From: Bradyrhizobium ontarionense
GTDB lineage: Bacteria; Pseudomonadota; Alphaproteobacteria; Rhizobiales; Xanthobacteraceae
Assembly: GCF_021088345.1 (NCBI RefSeq)
Contig: NZ_CP088156.1
Location: forward strand, 6,625,001 to 6,689,000
DNA: 64,000 bases
Direction of reading: 5' to 3'
The notes beneath the pieces are model-generated. The model saw only the letters and a list, made by a program, of their open reading frames with translations. It made no database searches and had not been told where the DNA came from. The stretch's first letter is position 1, and the number at the start of each line of letters is the position of its first letter. The translations under genes were made by a program, and so were the position numbers. This document shows, one piece after another, positions 59,859 through 64,000 of this stretch.

Positions 59859-61160
59859 TCAGGTGAGGACCAATTCAGACAGGCCGAACTGCACCTCCCC
59901 ATCCGTGGCCGGCCGGAGGTCTTCTTCGGTGAAGAAGGTCTCCCAGACGTTGGTCGAGAACACCTGGCCTTCGCGCGTCAGGCTGTAGGTATCGGGTCCT
60001 TCCTCGATCAAGCCTCGATCGATCAGCCGCTTCATCTCGCGTCCGAACATGAGCTCGATCGGCAGGCCAAACCGTCGTTGGAAATCAGATTTCGAGACTT
60101 CGCACATCTTGATGCCGCGGATCATCACGCGCCGCATCTCCTGCTCCTTGGTGATGCGGGTCGCAATATCCATCAGCGAAATATCGTGTGCGCTGCGCTC
60201 CAGGTATTCCTTGATCGGCCGCACGTTGGTGTAGAGCCGGTCATGAATGACGGTCTTGGAGGAGACCCCGAACCCGATCAACGGCCACGTTCGCCAGTAA
60301 TATTCGAGATATCTGGAATAGGTGTCGACCCGCTTCGGATCAAAGTAGCCGCTGGTGCTGTATCGTCTATATCCGGCACTCTCCAGCATGTCGTAGGACA
60401 TTCGGCACATGTCGACCTCGACGCCGCCCGATGGCAGCTGCGCCGACTTGGCCTTGAACAGCCAGTGATGATATGCCGTCTGCGGCCAGACCTCGAGCGG
60501 ATAGGCCGTGATGCAGGTGGGATCGAGTTGAATCGCCTGCCTCAGTGAGGCCTCCCAGTTTTTCAAGTCGAGACCGAGCAGGGGGTAAATCAGGTCGAGA
60601 TTGGTATGGGCATAGCCGGCTCGCTGAATGGCTTCCCAGGCGGTGAAGACATCTTTCAGGACGTGGGGGCGGTTGTTCTGCTTGAGGATGTCTTCGTCGA
60701 ATGACTGGACGCCGAGGCTCATGCGCGTATAGCCGGCATCACGCAGCTCCTTCACCTTCTCGTAGGTGACCGATCCCGGGTCAAATTCGACGGCGACTTC
60801 GCAGTCGGACGTGACGGGGAAGGTCTCGCAGATCGTTTCGAGAATGCTGATGAGCTGCCGCGAGGTGAGTACGCCAGGTGTTCCGCCGCCGACATAGACC
60901 GCGTCGATCTTGAAGCCCGGGAAAGCTCTATTTTCGGAAAACGCGCGGATCTCCTTGCGCAGCGCGTCGACATAGGCCGCGCGCAGGTCTTCACTCGTGT
61001 TGGTATAGACGACATAGTCGCAAAAATGGCACTTCGTATTGCAGAAGGGAATGTGCAGATAGATCACAGCCCTCTCTCGCTCGAAGAAGACGTCTGGCGC
61101 AAGGTGGCTATACTTGAACGGATAGGTGTGGATGTTTCGACGGATCTGTTTCTCACTCAC
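59859..61160 (-). CDS. HemN/HemW-like radical SAM enzyme
   Basis: A 433-residue coproporphyrinogen-oxidase-like radical SAM protein. The cluster motif is C40-x3-C44-x2-C47 (CNTKCHFC), followed by VYVGGGTPGVL, EFDPGSV, RMSLGVQSFDEDILKQNNR, and a HemN-type C-terminal winged region. GTG 61160 is preceded by GGAGA. Genuine heme genes are absent nearby. The gene lies between a SPASM radical SAM gene (24 bases upstream) and the giant NRPS (39 bases downstream), so it is probably a tailoring enzyme. HemN-like enzymes in biosynthetic clusters are known class C radical SAM methylases and cyclopropanases, which is the best working guess here. Confidence 0.88.
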   Translation of the reverse strand: MSEKQIRRNIHTYPFKYSHLAPDVFFERERAVIYLHIPFCNTKCHFCDYVVYTNTSEDLRAAYVDALRKEIRAFSENRAFPGFKIDAVYVGGGTPGVLTSRQLISILETICETFPVTSDCEVAVEFDPGSVTYEKVKELRDAGYTRMSLGVQSFDEDILKQNNRPHVLKDVFTAWEAIQRAGYAHTNLDLIYPLLGLDLKNWEASLRQAIQLDPTCITAYPLEVWPQTAYHHWLFKAKSAQLPSGGVEVDMCRMSYDMLESAGYRRYSTSGYFDPKRVDTYSRYLEYYWRTWPLIGFGVSSKTVIHDRLYTNVRPIKEYLERSAHDISLMDIATRITKEQEMRRVMIRGIKMCEVSKSDFQRRFGLPIELMFGREMKRLIDRGLIEEGPDTYSLTREGQVFSTNVWETFFTEEDLRPATDGEVQFGLSELVLT

Positions 61161-61184
61161 CTGGCGTCTCCAGTTGATGCAATT

Positions 61185-62669
61185 TTACAATGGCTGGAAA
61201 TGTTGAAGCGGCGGCGACTCGGCGTCATTGCGAAAGTTGAGCATGACCGGTCGGCCGCAGGATACGAAAAGATCGTCCAGCTGGGAGCGATCGCGCATGC
61301 GGTAGCTGTCGTCCTGGGCAGCCAGCATACCAACGACGTTCTCGACCAATTGGATCTGATGGCGACAGCCCTCTGCGCTGGGGGAGTTGAGGCTGCCTGT
61401 CGCCTGCAGGTTTTCCTGCTTGCATCCACCGCCGCAGATGTACCGGATCCAGCAGCCAGAGCAGACCGGATGGTCGTCTATCGGCATTCGCCAGTCGTGG
61501 AGCGTCGTCGCATCGATGCCCGTTCGGCTGTCTCCGGATTGCAGGGCGGTGTCGCCAACCAACCGGTGGCACGGCATGATCGAGTGATCGGGCGAGAAGG
61601 TAAAGTAGTTGCGTCCGCCGGAGCAAAAGCTGAGCGCGGCCTTGCCACGGAGCACCATGTCGGCAATCCGTTCATACTCGAGTACGCCACGGAAGCGGTT
61701 GTCGGGATTGAACAGATCCGAATATCCGTCGACGAACTCGGCGAGCTGATCGAGGAAATCTGCGGCCATCGTTCCCTGGCCGAAGTTACCGTTCTTGGCA
61801 TCCAGTGCCTGCCCTATGCTGCGCGGCACGACGCCTGGGTAGATCTGAAAATAGTCGAACAGATTCATATCCCACAGGGCGCGCACATTCTCTTTCATGC
61901 CCGGGTCGCCGCCCATGACCGTCATCCGGGCGACCAGCGTGATGTCGTCGCCGGCGGCCCTGACCGCTCGGCAGTTCGCAATGATCCGGTCCCAACTACC
62001 GCGGCCCCCCTTGGTCGGGCGGTTGCGATCGTGTGTCTCTCGGCAGCCGTCGATCGAAACGGACACGATGAAACCGTGACGCGCGAAGAGCTCGAGTGCT
62101 CCCTCGGGCAGGACCGTCAGATTGGTCGAGATCCGGTGAATGAATTTGATGCCGGTTTCGTTCGAAACGGCTTCTGCGCGTGCGCACATCGCGCTGATGC
62201 GTTCAAAGTTCAAGAGGGGTTCGCCACCGAAGAATTCGAACCGGACCGATTCTTCCCCATGGAGGCGGTCTTGCACGAACCGGAAAATGTCGTCGGCGAT
62301 GTCGCCCTCGAGCTTGCCACTGATGCGTCCGTAGTCGCCGCCATCGGCAAAGCAGTACGTGCAGCCGAGATTGCAGACCGACGTCAGATTGACGTTGATC
62401 GCCAGGTTCGCCCCGTCGGAAATCCTGGCCTCCCGCACCACGGGTATGTTGGCCTCGGAAACGATTCCGTTGTCGGCCAGCAGGTTCCATTCAGCGGCTT
62501 CGATCGCATTCATGGCCTCAAGCCCGGCTCGCAGGCGCTCGCCGAGATCACGAGAAACGCGAATGGCTCGGCTGTTTCCAGAGACGAAGAGGGTGACGTC
62601 CTCCAGTCGGCCTGCGTCTACGATCTGATAGTCGCGTCCGCAGCGCCAATGAGAAAAGGCTACCGACAT
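61185..62669 (-). CDS. Radical SAM/SPASM domain enzyme
   Basis: A 494-residue radical SAM enzyme. An N-terminal region of about 85 residues precedes the cluster motif C99-x3-C103-x2-C106 (CNLGCTYC) and EFFGGEPLLN. A C-terminal SPASM domain has CSGGRNYF, SIMPCHRLV, CSGCWIRYICGGGCKQE and a final EGCRHQ, enough Cys for two auxiliary 4Fe-4S clusters. SPASM enzymes usually modify ribosomal peptides or proteins such as sulfatases, yet no precursor-peptide gene is evident here. As the first gene of the operon with the HemN-like enzyme and the giant NRPS, it probably alters a carrier-bound or released NRPS product. The start is ATG 62669. Confidence 0.88.
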   Translation of the reverse strand: MSVAFSHWRCGRDYQIVDAGRLEDVTLFVSGNSRAIRVSRDLGERLRAGLEAMNAIEAAEWNLLADNGIVSEANIPVVREARISDGANLAINVNLTSVCNLGCTYCFADGGDYGRISGKLEGDIADDIFRFVQDRLHGEESVRFEFFGGEPLLNFERISAMCARAEAVSNETGIKFIHRISTNLTVLPEGALELFARHGFIVSVSIDGCRETHDRNRPTKGGRGSWDRIIANCRAVRAAGDDITLVARMTVMGGDPGMKENVRALWDMNLFDYFQIYPGVVPRSIGQALDAKNGNFGQGTMAADFLDQLAEFVDGYSDLFNPDNRFRGVLEYERIADMVLRGKAALSFCSGGRNYFTFSPDHSIMPCHRLVGDTALQSGDSRTGIDATTLHDWRMPIDDHPVCSGCWIRYICGGGCKQENLQATGSLNSPSAEGCRHQIQLVENVVGMLAAQDDSYRMRDRSQLDDLFVSCGRPVMLNFRNDAESPPLQHFQPL

Positions 62670-63106
62670 CGTTGTTGTCCACCTGCTGCGTCGTTACGAA
62701 GCCCCGCGGGGCGGAACGACGATCGAAGCTGAGCCTGCGATTGCGTCGTGTCGCACCAATCCCGAATGCGAATTTGGTCTTGCCACTTTCATGATGGCGC
62801 AGATGCCGTGTCCGGCAAGATCAAGACGAAGGGTGTGCGGGCCATCAGAAATCTCCCGAGGTTCCTCGAACTCCAATTCGGCGCATCAGCAGTTCTGATT
62901 GATCGCTTCGAGGCGAATACTGTGAGCTTAACACGTAGTGGGCGAGTTGATTTTCGTTGATCCGAAGATCAATTGCAACCGATTTTTCAATGTTAGGTGG
63001 TGTTGTAGAAAGCGCTCGCTTTCGATGGTTGTGCGTGGTATCAATCTCACGTTGAGGGAGCCGTGCAGCAACGACCGGCCGCGATAAGCCGCGACGCAAA
63101 ATCGTC
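62670..63106. promoter_or_regulatory. Divergent control region of the two right-hand biosynthetic operons
   Basis: A 437-base AT-richer gap between divergent starts, with no gene. TTGATC-CGAA-GATCAA at 62957-62972 is a perfect 6-base inverted repeat. The two-part motif CAATGTTAGG...GTAGAAA (62988-63011) is shared with the region before the NRPS gene at 31592. Both elements lie 95-150 bases upstream of the KS gene, so they probably control it, the leftward operon, or both. Confidence 0.5.
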
Positions 63107-64000
63107 ATGACGGGTGGAGTGATGTCGTCCGGCATAGTTGCAGATCATGCGATGCTCGAGGGCGAGTTGTTTGGCGATGAGAGGATCGCTGTAGTCGGTC
63201 TATCATGCCGTGTTCCTGGTGCAGACGATGCCGCCGGCTATTGGCGCAATCTGCTCGACGGCACTGAATCGATCGACGTGCTGGATCGAGCTGCAATGGT
63301 GGCAGCGGGGGTGAGTCCGGAGCAGTTGGAAAATCCGAGCTATATTCCCGTAAAGGGTGTTCTGCGCGACTTCGACTGTTTTGATTCTGCGCTTTTCGGC
63401 ATGAGTGCACGTGAGGCGGTTCTCACTGATCCGCAGCATCGTATCTTCCTCGAACAGGCGCTGGCGGCTCTCGAAGACGCGGGTTACGGTTCCGCGCAAT
63501 ATCGGCCATCGCGCTGCGGGGTGTTCGCGGGCTGTGGCTTCAACACCTACATTTGGCGGTTGATGCAATCGGGCGAGGTCGATGCCGGTCGGGCGTCGCT
63601 GCCCGCGATGCTCGGCAATGCTTCCGACTATCTTGCCACTCGCGTTGCGCACAAACTGGACTGTCGCGGCCCGGCTCTCACCGTTCAGACGGCTTGCTCG
63701 ACAGCGCTCACTGCCGTGCATCTCGCTGCGCAGTCATTACTTTCCGAGGAGTGCGATATTGCTGTTGCGGGGGGCGTAACGATCCGCGTGCCGCAGATGG
63801 CGGGACACGTCTTTCAGAACGGCGGAATTCTGTCCGCAGACCGGCACTGTCGTCCGTTCGACGCGGAGGCAGCAGGTACGATCAACGGCTGCGGCGCCGG
63901 AGTCGTTGTCTTGCGGCGTCTGGAGGATGCACTGAGGGACGGCGACCCGGTGCGCTGCGTTATCCTGGCCTCGGCAATCAACAACGACGGTGCCGAGAAG
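63107..64000 (+). CDS. Polyketide synthase, N-terminal ketosynthase (partial)
   Basis: The gene runs off the right end; 298 codons are visible. It opens with RIAVVGLSCRVPGADDAAGYWRNL, then DFDCFDSALFGMSAREA, DPQHRIFLEQALAALEDAGY, the active Cys in VQTACSTALT, and GGILSADRHCRPFD, a ketosynthase up to the middle of the domain. The His residues lie beyond the window. The start is taken at ATG 63107; ATG 63122 has GGTGGAG just upstream and is a real alternative. It is transcribed divergently from the radical SAM/NRPS operon, so the biosynthetic locus continues to the right. Confidence 0.92.
   Translation, partial: MTGGVMSSGIVADHAMLEGELFGDERIAVVGLSCRVPGADDAAGYWRNLLDGTESIDVLDRAAMVAAGVSPEQLENPSYIPVKGVLRDFDCFDSALFGMSAREAVLTDPQHRIFLEQALAALEDAGYGSAQYRPSRCGVFAGCGFNTYIWRLMQSGEVDAGRASLPAMLGNASDYLATRVAHKLDCRGPALTVQTACSTALTAVHLAAQSLLSEECDIAVAGGVTIRVPQMAGHVFQNGGILSADRHCRPFDAEAAGTINGCGAGVVVLRRLEDALRDGDPVRCVILASAINNDGAEK

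Noticed and set aside
59859..61160. Genuine oxygen-independent coproporphyrinogen oxidase or HemW housekeeping gene
   Set aside because: Its tight operon position between a SPASM enzyme and the NRPS, with no heme genes, argues for a tailoring role, though phylogeny is needed to exclude HemW.

Overview
The window looks like a chromosomal segment of a GC-rich alphaproteobacterium, most likely Bradyrhizobium or a close relative. This rests on the gene families, an alphaproteobacterial-type initiator tRNA and several families of short palindromic intergenic repeats. It is an inference from sequence character, not a database match.

Positions 1-14,350 are an ordinary catabolic and housekeeping neighbourhood. 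It holds a truncated NAD(P)-binding dehydrogenase, a PhyH dioxygenase, an exported M20 peptidase, Ogt DNA repair methyltransferase, a cupin, two metallo-beta-lactamase-fold hydrolases, a GST, an FAH-family enzyme, a DUF3775 protein, two SDRs, CvpA, a GMC oxidoreductase broken by one in-frame TAG, and a coniferyl-aldehyde-type dehydrogenase. It ends at tRNA-fMet (14271-14347), which has a clear terminator.

Positions 14,350-15,670 are gene debris (a frameshifted ABC permease remnant and a possible second remnant), as often seen beside a tRNA used as an insertion site. Then come an AmrS-like radical SAM enzyme with an extra C-terminal region and a VOC protein. On the minus strand follow a two-pump RND efflux set (adaptor, pump, pump) and a SyrD/PvdE-type cyclic-peptide ABC exporter.

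Positions 28,108-64,000 are a large, apparently incomplete hybrid NRPS-PKS locus. The plus-strand operon is NRPS (C-A-T), NRPS (C-A-T), PKS (KS-AT-KR-ACP), alpha/beta hydrolase, NRPS (C-A-T-C). Convergent to it is a minus-strand operon: SPASM radical SAM enzyme, HemN-like radical SAM enzyme, a 4424-residue synthetase (FAAL-ACP-C-A-T-C-A-T-C-AL-KR-ACP), MbtH and a C45-type Ntn acyltransferase/hydrolase. Another KS-containing gene starts at the right edge and runs out of the window.

The predicted product is an N-acylated (lipo)peptide-polyketide. It would be started by FAAL loading of a fatty acid. Hand-read specificity residues suggest two Ala-like units, a beta-Ala-like unit and an alpha-aminoadipate-like unit. 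One malonyl extension is ketoreduced, and one unusual unit is activated by an acyl-AMP ligase and ketoreduced. No thioesterase domain is fused to any visible synthetase. The two radical SAM enzymes next to the giant NRPS and the C45 hydrolase suggest radical-based tailoring and acyl removal or transfer. The ABC exporter and RND pumps are plausible export or self-protection functions. Module order and product identity cannot be fixed from this window.
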